Origin: Ferrigenium kumadai
GTDB taxonomy: Bacteria; Pseudomonadota; Gammaproteobacteria; Burkholderiales; Gallionellaceae
Direction: 5' to 3'
DNA length: 64,000 bases
NCBI RefSeq assembly: GCF_018324385.1
Contig: NZ_AP019536.1
Location: 620,001-684,000 of the forward strand
Part shown: in pieces, positions 25,983 to 34,405 of the stretch
Layout: every line of letters begins with the position of its first letter
How positions within the stretch are numbered: position 1 is the stretch's first letter
The notes under the pieces: generated by a model
Database searches by the model: none
The model's input: only the letters and a program-made list of their open reading frames with translations
What the model was told of the DNA's origin: nothing
Position numbers and translations under genes: made by a program

Positions 25983-27302
25983 ATGAGCATCAAACCCATC
26001 AACGTAGGTCTACTCGGCATCGGCACCGTCGGCGGCGGCACCTTCACCGTGCTGCAGCGCAACGCGGAAGAGATCACGCGCCGCGCCGGCCGTCCCATCC
26101 GCATCACCGTGGTGGCCGACCGCAACCTGGACTTGGCGAAGAAGGTCACGGGCGGCGCTTGCCGCGTCACCGACGACGCATTCTCGGTGGTGAGCGATCC
26201 TGAAGTCGATATCGTCGTCGAGCTGATCGGCGGCTACGGCGTGGCGAAAGAGCTGGTGCTGAAGGCGATTTCCAACGGCAAGCACGTGGTCACCGCGAAC
26301 AAGGCATTGTTGGCGACCCACGGCAACGAGATATTCAAGGCCGCGCAGGACAAGGGCGTGATGGTCGCGTTCGAGGCGGCGGTCGCGGGCGGCATCCCCA
26401 TCATCAAGGCGGTGCGCGAAGGCCTGACCGCGAACCGCATCGAGTGGATCGCCGGCATCATCAACGGCACCACCAACTTCATCCTGTCCGAGATGCGCGA
26501 CAAGGGCCTCTCCTTCGACACCGTGCTGAAAGAGGCGCAGCGTCTGGGCTACGCCGAAGCCGATCCGACCTTCGACATCGAGGGCGTGGATGCGGCGCAC
26601 AAGATCACCATCCTGTCCGCGCTGGCGTTCGGCATCCCCATGCAGTTCGACAAGGCGCATGTGGAAGGCATCTCCAAGCTGGATGCGGCGGACATCAAGT
26701 ATGCCGAGCAACTGGGTTACCGCATCAAGCTGCTGGGCATCACCAAGCGCACACCAGAAGGTGTGGAGCTGCGCGTGCATCCCACGCTGATCCCGAGCAA
26801 GCGCCTGATTGCCAACGTCGAAGGCGCGATGAACGCCGTGCTGGTGCAAGGCGACGCCGTGGGGGCGACGCTGTATTACGGCAAGGGCGCGGGCGCCGAA
26901 CCTACCGCCAGCGCGGTGATCGCCGACCTGGTGGACGTGACGCGCATGCAGACTTCCGATCCGGAGAACCGCGTGCCGCACCTCGCCTTCCAGCCGGATG
27001 CGATGGCCGACCTGAAGATACTGCCGATGGACGAAGTGACGACCAGCTACTACCTGCGCCTGCGCGTGCAGGACAAGCCGGGTGTGCTGGCCGACATCAC
27101 GCGCATCCTCGCCGACGAGCAGATCTCCATCGACGCCGTGATCCAGAAGGAGCCGGGCGAAGGTGAAGAGCAGACCGACCTCATCATGCTGACCCACCAG
27201 ACGCGCGAGAAGCGCATCAATGCCGCGATCGCGAAGATCGAGGCGCTGGGCGTGGTGGCGGGCAAGGTGACCAAGCTGCGTTTGGAAGAACTCGGAAAAT
27301 AA
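25983..27302 (+). CDS. hom: Homoserine dehydrogenase
   Basis: The 439-residue monofunctional enzyme reduces aspartate semialdehyde to homoserine. The N-terminal nucleotide-binding region has VGLLGIGTVGGGTF. The catalytic domain contains NKALLATHG, AAVAGGIPIIKAVREGL, INGTTNFILSEM and the conserved EADPTFDIEGVDAAHK. A C-terminal ACT domain (about 350-425, PGVLADITRILAD) probably gives threonine feedback. It lacks the fused aspartokinase of enteric ThrA. A short run with an inverted repeat separates it from thrC. Confidence 0.95.
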   Translation: MSIKPINVGLLGIGTVGGGTFTVLQRNAEEITRRAGRPIRITVVADRNLDLAKKVTGGACRVTDDAFSVVSDPEVDIVVELIGGYGVAKELVLKAISNGKHVVTANKALLATHGNEIFKAAQDKGVMVAFEAAVAGGIPIIKAVREGLTANRIEWIAGIINGTTNFILSEMRDKGLSFDTVLKEAQRLGYAEADPTFDIEGVDAAHKITILSALAFGIPMQFDKAHVEGISKLDAADIKYAEQLGYRIKLLGITKRTPEGVELRVHPTLIPSKRLIANVEGAMNAVLVQGDAVGATLYYGKGAGAEPTASAVIADLVDVTRMQTSDPENRVPHLAFQPDAMADLKILPMDEVTTSYYLRLRVQDKPGVLADITRILADEQISIDAVIQKEPGEGEEQTDLIMLTHQTREKRINAAIAKIEALGVVAGKVTKLRLEELGK

Positions 27303-27305
27303 GAA

Positions 27306-27380
27306 TAGGATGGGTTGAGCAACGCGATACCCATCGCCTGGATTCCCAATGTTGGGTATCGCTATGCTCCACCCAACCTA
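27306..27380. repeat. Imperfect palindromic repeat (REP/MITE-like) between hom and thrC
   Basis: Two 30-base arms, 27306-27335 and 27351-27380, are inverted copies matching at 25 of 30 positions around a 15-base centre. The arm core (TAGG-TGGGT-GAGC and GCGATACCCA) resembles a widespread palindromic intergenic repeat in proteobacteria that often carries GTTGGGTTTCGC-type arms. It sits within an operon, so it can form an mRNA hairpin that could tune thrC relative to hom. Confidence 0.8.
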
Positions 27381-27401
27381 CCTGATGTTGAGGTTATACA
27401 A

Positions 27402-28835
27402 ATGAAATACATCTCCACCCGCGGCAACGCACCCGCCAAGACCTTCACCGAAATCCTTCTGGGCGGTCTTGCGCCGGACGGCGGCCTGTACCTGCCGGAA
27501 CAATATCCGCAGGTGACGCGCGCCGAGCTGGATGCGTGGCGCAAGCTGTCGTATGCCGATCTCGCGTTCGCGGTGCTGTCCAAGTTCGCCACCGACATCC
27601 CGGTGGCCGACCTCAAGGCGATCGTCGACAAGACCTACACGGCAGCCGTCTATAGCAATGGCCGCGCGGATTCCGACTTCTCGCAGATCACGCCGCTACG
27701 CAAGCTGGATGACAATGTGTTCATCCTCGAACTCTCCAACGGTCCGACGCTGGCGTTCAAGGACATGGCGATGCAGTTGCTGGGCAACCTGTTCGAGTAC
27801 GCCCTGGCGAAGCAGAACGAGGAACTGAACATCTTCGGCGCGACTTCCGGCGACACCGGCTCCGCCGCCGAGTACGCGATGCGCGGCAAGAAGGGTATCC
27901 GCGTGTTCATGCTGTCGCCGAACGGCAAGATGTCCGCCTTCCAGCGCGCTCAGATGTATTCGCTGCAGGACCCGAACATCTTCAATATCGCCATCAACGG
28001 CATGTTCGACGACGCGCAGGACATGGTGAAGGCTGTGTCCAACGATCACGCCTTCAAGGCCAAGTACAAGATCGGCACGGTGAATTCGATCAACTGGGCG
28101 CGCGTGTCGGCGCAGATCGTTTACTACTTCAAGGGCTACTTCGCCGCGACGCAATCCAACGACGAGCATGTGGCGTTCTCGGTGCCGTCCGGCAACTTCG
28201 GCAACATCTGCGCCGGACATATCGCGCGCATGATGGGCTTGCCCATCGGCCAGTTGATCCTCGCGACCAACGAGAACGACGTGCTGGACGAGTTCTTCCG
28301 CACCGGCGTATATCGTCCGCGCGACACCAGGCACACTTACGAGACCAGCAGCCCCTCGATGGACATCTCCAAGGCTTCCAACTTCGAGCGCTTCGTGTTC
28401 GATCTGGTCGGACGCGATGGCGCGAAGGTGCGCGAGTTCTGGAGCAAGGTGGATGCGGGCGGCTCGTTCGACATCAAGGACACTCCGTACTGGGACAATC
28501 TGCCGAAGTTCGATTTCGCCTCCGGCAAGAGCACGCATCAGGATCGCCTCAAGACCATCCGCGAGCTGTGGGAGGAATACGGCGTGATGGTCGATACCCA
28601 CACCGCCGATGGTCTGAAAGTGGGCCTGGAGCAGCGCCGTCCCAGCCTGCCCCTGGTCTGCCTGGAGACTGCGCTGCCCGCGAAGTTCGCCGAGACCATC
28701 CAGGAAGCGCTGGGCCGCCAGCCGGAGCGTCCTGCCAAGCTGGAAGGCATCGAGAACCTGCCTCAGCGCTGCGAGGTGATGGACGCGGATGTGGAAAAGC
28801 TCAAGGCATATATCTCCGCACACGTCCCGCAATAA
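27402..28835 (+). CDS. thrC: Threonine synthase
   Basis: The 477-residue PLP enzyme converts O-phosphohomoserine to threonine. The start at 27402 has GAGG about nine bases upstream; reading from 27315 would translate the palindromic repeat. It begins MKYISTRGNAPAKTF, typical of the longer ThrC subfamily. The PLP lysine is in PTLAFKDMAMQLLGN, the phosphate-binding loop in ATSGDTGSAAEYAM, and VPSGNFGNICAG comes later. It completes the alaA-hom-thrC run and is followed at once by a terminator. Confidence 0.95.
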   Translation: MKYISTRGNAPAKTFTEILLGGLAPDGGLYLPEQYPQVTRAELDAWRKLSYADLAFAVLSKFATDIPVADLKAIVDKTYTAAVYSNGRADSDFSQITPLRKLDDNVFILELSNGPTLAFKDMAMQLLGNLFEYALAKQNEELNIFGATSGDTGSAAEYAMRGKKGIRVFMLSPNGKMSAFQRAQMYSLQDPNIFNIAINGMFDDAQDMVKAVSNDHAFKAKYKIGTVNSINWARVSAQIVYYFKGYFAATQSNDEHVAFSVPSGNFGNICAGHIARMMGLPIGQLILATNENDVLDEFFRTGVYRPRDTRHTYETSSPSMDISKASNFERFVFDLVGRDGAKVREFWSKVDAGGSFDIKDTPYWDNLPKFDFASGKSTHQDRLKTIRELWEEYGVMVDTHTADGLKVGLEQRRPSLPLVCLETALPAKFAETIQEALGRQPERPAKLEGIENLPQRCEVMDADVEKLKAYISAHVPQ

Positions 28836-28837
28836 AA

Positions 28838-28862
28838 AAGCCGCCCATTTTTCGGGCGGCTT
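28838..28862. terminator. Bidirectional terminator between thrC and the pilin cluster
   Basis: AAGCCGCCC at 28838-28846 pairs with GGGCGGCTT at 28854-28862 around a T-rich loop, with A-rich sequence before the stem. The convergent pilin-cluster gene ends 18 bases later, so one hairpin probably serves both. Confidence 0.85.
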
Positions 28863-28879
28863 CTCTGACGTTCAACGCC

Positions 28880-31222
28880 CTACTGCGGGCGCACCTCTAT
28901 CCAGCGCACCTTGCCGGGACTGCTGACATTGCCGGAGCCGCCGACCACGGTGGAATCTCCTGTGCCCGTTGTAGTGGTCGTTGTTCCACCGCCTATCCCT
29001 ATGCCCAACGGTACGCCGTTGTTGCCATGCACCGTCCCGCCGGCGGTGGTCAGGATGGAACCGGTCACCGAATTGGGATTGACGCGTGCGCTGGCGAAAC
29101 TCAAGGGGTCGCTGCTGATGACCTGGATGGAGTTCTTTTTCGATTCCAGTTCGAAGCCGTCGCGCACGATGACCCCGCCCATGATGTACTGGCGGGTTCC
29201 GGTGAAGGTTGTGCCTCCGCCGCTGACCTCCAGTTCGATGGATTGCGGGATGTACATCAGGCCGGAGATGTTGATGTGGTTGCCCAGGTCGGCTGTGCCG
29301 CCGCTGTAGAGATACACCGGCAGATCCTCGAATCCGTTGCTGCGAGTGTCCGCGATGCTGAGCGGCGTGGCCTTTTTTGCAGGGACGGTGAATCCGAGAT
29401 CCGACCATTGCGTGGCGCTGATGTTCAGCTCGGCAAATGCGTCAGCCCAGCCTTGCGCATAGGCTGAAGGCATCAGAAGGTGATACTGGTTGGGCAGGTT
29501 CAGTTTGTTGAACTTCGCCACGAAAGCCGGATCGGCGCTGTCGCGGTAATTGGTGTTGTATTGCGCGTTATAGGTATCCACTGCCTCTTGCGGCACTTGG
29601 TCGGGATCGATGGTCAGGTCGGTGGTCTTGAAGCGGTAGCTGCAGGGAAAGCTCGGGCCGGACGCATTGCTGCAGACCACACCGGCACTGACGCTCTCGA
29701 TGTACTCCAGATTGTCCATGATGCCGTCGCCGTCCCGGTCGTTGCTCGCGTTGACGCTGATCGGCAGCCACATGTTGAATTTGAGTTCCTTGCCGGAAGG
29801 CAACTGCCCCAGGCCGATGCCGGGTATCACGCCGCCGGCGTAGCTCTTTTGTCCATTGACGAAATCGAAGAACAGCGAGCCGCGCACCCGCACCTGTGCA
29901 TTGGCCGGAATCGTATAGGTGGTCTTCACGCCTTTCCAGTCCGTCAGCGCGACGCTTGCTCCGGGCTGGATGCCGACGTTGGGCGGGTTGAGGCACAGCG
30001 TCTTGGTGGTGGCGGTCTTGCATTTGCCGTAGAGCGGATCGACGGTGCTGGTCACGATGCTTCCCAAGGCGTTCTTGGTGGTCGTCGCGCTTCCTGCTTC
30101 TGCTGGAACCAGCACGCGCACGATGCCGTACATGGTGATGTTGTTGGCGACGTTATAGACGAATTGCGCCCAGCTGATCGCGCCGTAGTTGCCGCCGGTT
30201 TTGCCGGTCGCCGGGTCGTACGCCGGGTCGATGGTGTATTTCGCCGCGAAATGGCAGCTGCCGACAGGCCCGGGAACCGGCGTGCCGTTGGCGTCGCGGG
30301 CGATGCTGTTGGCGCCGTTGTTGACCGGCTTCGCCCCCTTGTAGGCGCGGTAAGTGCCGCCCGCCAGTGTGGGATATGTGCAGGCAATCCCGGTAGCCGA
30401 AGGCGCGATGTTCAGCGCTTCCCATTCCGATGCGCGGCGCATCTTGTCCAGGTCGAACAGCTGCGTGCCGTTGGCGAAATAGGTCGCTTTGGTCTTGCTG
30501 TAGTAATTCTGGTAGCTGGTGGAGTTGGCGTTGTTGGAACCGATCTCGTCGATCAGGTCATGCGGCGTGACTTTGTTGTCGCGTTGCATCACCTGTATCT
30601 CTCCGCCGAGCTTGACCTCGATCTCGTTGCCTTCGCCCAGGCCCTTCATCACCGCAGTGGCATTGGTCGCCATGTTGGTGACTACGCCGGGTGAGCCGGG
30701 ATTGGGGGTGTTGTCGATGATGACGACCGAGTTGCCGGGGCCGCCGATTGCGCCTGTGACACAGGAAGAGGCCGCCGAGCAGGAAGTGAATTTCCCCTGG
30801 ATGTTGCTGCCGATGCTGACCGCGATGCGATAGGTCGTGGTCAGGGTCGTATCACAGCTAGGCGCGACAGCGATGGTGATGTAGTCGGCGCCGATGTATC
30901 CGGTGGGCGGGGTATAGCTGAACTTCCCCTTGGCCGCATCCACGACGGTGATTGAGCCGCCTTTCGCACTGGTACCGGTGCTCCCGTAGGCCTGAGTGCC
31001 GTTTTGGTCGAGCGCGGTGAACACGAACGGTGCGACGCTGTTCTGCACTTGCCCGAGTTGCAGCGTGAATCCGGTGTTCGCCGGGGTGAGCATGCTGGGT
31101 ATGTCCTGGACCTGCGGCGCCTTGGTTCCTGCCGCGCAGGCTGCGTGTGCGGCGGACGGCGCGAAAGCGGACGCCAGGAATACGGCGACTATGATGGGTG
31201 AGATGCGGTCCTGATTGTGCAT
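28880..31222 (-). CDS. Large secreted Ig-like/Ca-loop protein at the PilY1 position of a pilin cluster
   Basis: The 780-residue protein has a signal peptide (cleavage after residue 27, ...SAAHA). An Ig-like or cadherin-like beta module follows (about 35-125), with the YTPPTGYIGADYITIAV ending seen in bacterial adhesin repeats. A large unassigned region follows, then an EF-hand-like calcium loop near residue 495 (DRDGDGIMDNLE). Near the C terminus is a Gly/Thr-rich low-complexity stretch. It is the last gene after five type IV pilin-like genes, where PilY1 normally lies. I see no clear PilY1 beta-propeller, so it may be an alternative tip adhesin. Many Cys residues suggest disulfide bonds and a periplasmic or surface location. 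Function beyond this is unknown. Confidence 0.65.
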   Translation of the reverse strand: MHNQDRISPIIVAVFLASAFAPSAAHAACAAGTKAPQVQDIPSMLTPANTGFTLQLGQVQNSVAPFVFTALDQNGTQAYGSTGTSAKGGSITVVDAAKGKFSYTPPTGYIGADYITIAVAPSCDTTLTTTYRIAVSIGSNIQGKFTSCSAASSCVTGAIGGPGNSVVIIDNTPNPGSPGVVTNMATNATAVMKGLGEGNEIEVKLGGEIQVMQRDNKVTPHDLIDEIGSNNANSTSYQNYYSKTKATYFANGTQLFDLDKMRRASEWEALNIAPSATGIACTYPTLAGGTYRAYKGAKPVNNGANSIARDANGTPVPGPVGSCHFAAKYTIDPAYDPATGKTGGNYGAISWAQFVYNVANNITMYGIVRVLVPAEAGSATTTKNALGSIVTSTVDPLYGKCKTATTKTLCLNPPNVGIQPGASVALTDWKGVKTTYTIPANAQVRVRGSLFFDFVNGQKSYAGGVIPGIGLGQLPSGKELKFNMWLPISVNASNDRDGDGIMDNLEYIESVSAGVVCSNASGPSFPCSYRFKTTDLTIDPDQVPQEAVDTYNAQYNTNYRDSADPAFVAKFNKLNLPNQYHLLMPSAYAQGWADAFAELNISATQWSDLGFTVPAKKATPLSIADTRSNGFEDLPVYLYSGGTADLGNHINISGLMYIPQSIELEVSGGGTTFTGTRQYIMGGVIVRDGFELESKKNSIQVISSDPLSFASARVNPNSVTGSILTTAGGTVHGNNGVPLGIGIGGGTTTTTTGTGDSTVVGGSGNVSSPGKVRWIEVRPQ

Positions 31223-31241
31223 GACGGTCCCTTTGCGCTGG

Positions 31242-32048
31242 TTACGGATGGTTGGATGCCTCGCTCAAGGGGGCAATGACTTGGGCGCCGAGCTGGTCGG
31301 TGTAGGCCCCGATGAAACGCTGTACATACGCCTTGGCATTACTCACCTGGGCGGCGGAGCAGAGATACAGACTGAACCAGCTGGCATGGGCTGGATCGGG
31401 GTCTCGCGACACTTCAAGCCAGACGGCGGTTTTTTCCGCGGACGGCTCCTTGTCCCATGTCTTGCTGCTGAAGGTCAGGCCGTCTTTGTTCTGGGTGAGC
31501 AGCAGGGGGCGCAAGGTGCTGCTGATGAACAGGTCGTTGACGCGCAGGTTGGTGGTGCCGGTCAACACCGATTGGTCGGTCAACGCATTGCTGCTGTTGC
31601 GCGCTTCGCCATTTGCCACGCGTTGCAGAATGCCGGGGGCGGTTTCGGTGATGCCGGCACCGGCCGCATTGGTGAGAAAGTACTCGTAACCGACCGGGAG
31701 CGGCAGGGGCGGGGTGAAGCTGGCGGGTTTCGCCTCGTTTGCGTCCGGCACGTCATTGCAGTTCAGATCGTTTACCGCGGGTGCACTGGCGGCCGCGATA
31801 CACGGGATGACGGCGGCGCTGGTGCTGACGACCGCGGATGTGGCGGAGAAATTGGTGATTCGGCCCAGGACGAGATTCATGCCGCTTTCGGCCAGCAGCC
31901 GCGCCTGATCGTAGTCGCGCGTCGCGCCGGAAAGCTGTGTTCCCTGGGCGGAACGGTAGAAGAAGCCGGCCGAGCCGACCATCAGCATGACCAGCATGAC
32001 CAGCACGAAGGGGAGGATGTAGCCGCGCTGCGAATACAGCGTACTCAT
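31242..32048 (-). CDS. PilX-like minor pilin/assembly protein
   Basis: From the ATG at 32048 the protein has 268 residues; 32093 is an alternative start. It begins STLYSQRGYILPFVLVMLVM: a short leader followed by a hydrophobic N-terminal helix with RG-Y/I-LPFVL, as in PilX proteins rather than classical FTLIE pilins. AESGMNLVLGRI follows, the AE-x-G-x-A-like segment of PilX and GspK relatives. It sits between PilW- and PilY1-position genes, as in the Neisseria and Pseudomonas clusters. It probably primes pilus assembly with PilV and PilW. Confidence 0.78.
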   Translation of the reverse strand: MSTLYSQRGYILPFVLVMLVMLMVGSAGFFYRSAQGTQLSGATRDYDQARLLAESGMNLVLGRITNFSATSAVVSTSAAVIPCIAAASAPAVNDLNCNDVPDANEAKPASFTPPLPLPVGYEYFLTNAAGAGITETAPGILQRVANGEARNSSNALTDQSVLTGTTNLRVNDLFISSTLRPLLLTQNKDGLTFSSKTWDKEPSAEKTAVWLEVSRDPDPAHASWFSLYLCSAAQVSNAKAYVQRFIGAYTDQLGAQVIAPLSEASNHP

Positions 32049-32099
32049 CGGTGATGTATGCCCGTTTGGCATGGTCGTGAGGCATGGGGTCATGATGGA

Positions 32100-32816
32100 T
32101 TACCAGTTGCGCGGCAGGATGTCGGCTTCGTAGGTGACGGTGCGGTAGTTGCGCATCGCGCCATTCGGATCCAGCTTGTTGGTGTAGGTGCCATCGGGCG
32201 AGCCGACGCGCGCGGTCATCACGACGTGATAGCCTGCCGTCGGTTTGTCGCTTGCGGCAGTTCCTGTCGCCGGAACATTGCTTGCGCCGACAGTCAGCGG
32301 CCAGACGTCGAAATTGACGATGCGCGTGTTCAGCCTGCCGGTGCTTCCGGCTATGGCGACGGCGGAAGCCCCTTGTGCGGCGGCCGCATCCGTCCCGCTG
32401 GACAGTAATAATGCGCCGTTGGCTTGGGACCAGGTCAGATGCATCGCGTTTTCAGAATACGGCGCGGTGTTGTTAGGCCAGATGGCGTAACCGGCGGGTA
32501 CGGTGAAGTCGAGGTCGATGCTGTCGTTCGCCAGGTAGGGCGTTTGTGTGCCATTGGGATTGGCGATGCCGGCCGGGTAGGTGATGGAAATCTGCTGTGC
32601 CGGATTGCACGTCAGGCACATCTCGGCCTGGCGCAACAGGTCGGTGACGGCTTCGAAGGCGGCCTGGATTTCTTCGGTGGTCTGTTGTTTGCGCGCGGTG
32701 TGGAAGAAAGTACGAACCTGGCCACTGTAGAGGTAAAGCGTCGTGATGGAAATAAACATCGCGATGGTGAGCGCGACCATCATTTCAATGAGTGTGTATC
32801 CGCCAAGCTTACGCAT
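32100..32816 (-). CDS. PilW-like minor pilin
   Basis: The true start is 32816, which gives MRKLGG before YTLIEMMVALTIAMF, a class III-type leader with Gly at -1 and Glu at +5 for PilD cleavage and methylation. The reading from 33128 is not supported because it overlaps pilV. The 238-residue length and the EAVTDLLRQAEMCLTC segment fit the PilW family. The start overlaps the pilV stop by eight bases, so translation is coupled. Confidence 0.85.
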   Translation of the reverse strand: MRKLGGYTLIEMMVALTIAMFISITTLYLYSGQVRTFFHTARKQQTTEEIQAAFEAVTDLLRQAEMCLTCNPAQQISITYPAGIANPNGTQTPYLANDSIDLDFTVPAGYAIWPNNTAPYSENAMHLTWSQANGALLLSSGTDAAAAQGASAVAIAGSTGRLNTRIVNFDVWPLTVGASNVPATGTAASDKPTAGYHVVMTARVGSPDGTYTNKLDPNGAMRNYRTVTYEADILPRNW

Positions 32817-33276
32817 TGCACGCCGCCGTGTAGTTTTCCAGTACCACGGTGTAGCTCGGATAGACGGTGTAGATCTTGCTGTCGCTGCCGGGGTAGGGTA
32901 CGCCCAGCGTGATAGTGAGCGGCGAAACCCATGTGCCGGAAGAAACCGAGATGGCGTTGTTGGCTGCGACCTGTGTGCCGCTGCCATCGCTGGCGCGAAC
33001 AAGGTTGATGGTGTAGTTGTCCTTGCCGTTGTCGCTGGTGACAGTGCGTGGAAATGTGCCCAGTACCGCAGACAGGCAATCGGCGCGTGTCTGATACAGG
33101 ACGGGTTCCATCGCCAGGGACGCGGCATACACCGAGGTGGCTCGCGCCTGGTTGGATGAGGAGGCCTTCAAGCCGCTGGCAGTGTATAGGGCGATGCCGA
33201 GCAATCCCAGCGAGAACACCAGCAGGCTGACCAGGACTTCGATCAGGGTGAAGCCGTGTTGTTTGTTGTCCGACAT
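32809..33276 (-). CDS. PilV-like minor pilin
   Basis: The 155-residue prepilin has the leader MSDNKQHG and the mature N terminus FTLIEVLVSLLVFSLGLLGI, the family signature of PilV with Glu5. The globular part contains two cysteines near its ends (DCLSAVLG and TAACNA) that may form a loop disulfide. It lies between FimT- and PilW-like genes, as in most betaproteobacterial minor-pilin clusters. Confidence 0.88.
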   Translation of the reverse strand: MSDNKQHGFTLIEVLVSLLVFSLGLLGIALYTASGLKASSSNQARATSVYAASLAMEPVLYQTRADCLSAVLGTFPRTVTSDNGKDNYTINLVRASDGSGTQVAANNAISVSSGTWVSPLTITLGVPYPGSDSKIYTVYPSYTVVLENYTAACNA

Positions 33277-33290
33277 GTTTGCTCCGTAGC

Positions 33291-33743
33291 CTAACGAGTG
33301 GCCGTCACAATGCCGGTGGAAGAAATATCGATGCGGCGTTGTGGCAAGCCGCTATATCCCGGTGCGGACAGGACGATCGCGGTCGTTCCCGTTTGTGCCG
33401 TGACCGTCCCCATGGCGCCGAACACCAGCGTGGCATCCGCACCGATGCCGATGTCGGGACGCATGCTGAAGCTCTCGACCGGTCGAGAGCCGTCTGCAAG
33501 GCTCAGTTGCACGGTACGTGCGGCGGAATCGATGGTGACCGTGGCGAAGGTGCTGTGCGATACCGCCATGCCACGAGCTTTCTTCAAGGTCTCGATGAGG
33601 TTCTCTTGCGCGGTATTCAGGTCGTTGCCTGCCGACATCGCTCCCAGCGCCGGCAACGCGATGCCGGACAGGATAGCCATGACGGCTATCACGACCATCA
33701 GTTCGTACAGGGAGAATCCACGCTGCGTGTGTGCGGTGCGCAT
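33291..33743 (-). CDS. FimT/GspH-family minor pilin
   Basis: The 150-residue prepilin begins MRTAHTQRG and then FSLYELMVVIAVMAILSGIALPALG; Glu5 is kept although position 4 is Tyr rather than Ile. The C-terminal domain, with LVFGAMGTVTAQTG and PQRRIDISSTGIVTATR, matches the GspH/FimT fold. FimT in some bacteria binds DNA during uptake by type IV pili, so a role in competence is possible but not shown here. The next gene starts 14 bases downstream. Confidence 0.85.
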   Translation of the reverse strand: MRTAHTQRGFSLYELMVVIAVMAILSGIALPALGAMSAGNDLNTAQENLIETLKKARGMAVSHSTFATVTIDSAARTVQLSLADGSRPVESFSMRPDIGIGADATLVFGAMGTVTAQTGTTAIVLSAPGYSGLPQRRIDISSTGIVTATR

Positions 33744-33751
33744 AGAGCTCC

Positions 33752-34198
33752 CTACTTGTTCTTCCAGACGCCATTGGGGCCGGCGCTGCCGGCGAATGTC
33801 AGCGTGTTTTGCACACCAGCCTGATCGATGCTGTAGCTGTAATCCGCCGCGCTACCCATGCCTGTGCCAGCCTTGCTGGAGGCAGTGGCAGTGAACTGTG
33901 TGCCGGAGGCTGCGATGGTGCAGCTGAAACTGAAGTACTTGCTTGCGGCTGGCGGTGCGACTCCGCAGTTGTTTGCGTTGAGCGGGTCGGTATAGCTGCG
34001 GTTGTCCTGGTTGAACTGTTCCATCTTCAGGCGGTAGTCGCCCAGGACGGCGAAGGATTCGGAGAGCTTGCTGGAGAGTACATATTTCCCGTAAGCCGGA
34101 ATGGCGATGGAGGCGAGGATGGCTATAACAGCGACAGCGATCATTAGTTCAATCAACGTGAATCCGGAGATGGTGCGTCTACGTGAAGCGTAAGCCAT
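33752..34198 (-). CDS. PilE-type type IV pilin
   Basis: The 148-residue prepilin has a 12-residue leader ending in Gly and the mature start FTLIELMIAVAVIAILASIAI with Glu5. Its C-terminal D-region is framed by two cysteines (NNCGVAPPA and FSFSCTI). It fits the PilE group of minor pilins, which in many betaproteobacteria come last in the cluster; here it is first. The major pilin and the pilus motor genes are not in this window, so the cluster must work with machinery encoded elsewhere. Confidence 0.85.
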   Translation of the reverse strand: MAYASRRRTISGFTLIELMIAVAVIAILASIAIPAYGKYVLSSKLSESFAVLGDYRLKMEQFNQDNRSYTDPLNANNCGVAPPAASKYFSFSCTIAASGTQFTATASSKAGTGMGSAADYSYSIDQAGVQNTLTFAGSAGPNGVWKNK

Positions 34199-34302
34199 AG
34201 TGCCATTCGGAGTAAGAGACGGTGCACATCATAGTGACCTGTTGTTTCGTCATCTGTCGGGGGGGCTCTGAAAATGATGTGCGTTGTTCCATTATCGACG
34301 CA

Positions 34303-34317
34303 TAGGGGATTCCCCTA
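34303..34317. promoter_or_regulatory. Perfect 15-base palindrome, likely operator
   Basis: TAGGGGA and TCCCCTA flank a single T, a perfect dyad in the divergent region between the pilin cluster and the NarL-type kinase gene. Two heptamers back to back are the type of site bound by NarL/LuxR-family regulators such as the one at 35873. The exact sequence is not the E. coli NarL consensus. Confidence 0.45.
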
Positions 34318-34405
34318 GGCATCGGTTGCGGCGGTTCATGCTCTCGGTCAGAATGCGTGCGCGGCGAGTCGCGGGCAGGCCGACTCTTCCTACGGAGACA
34401 CATAT

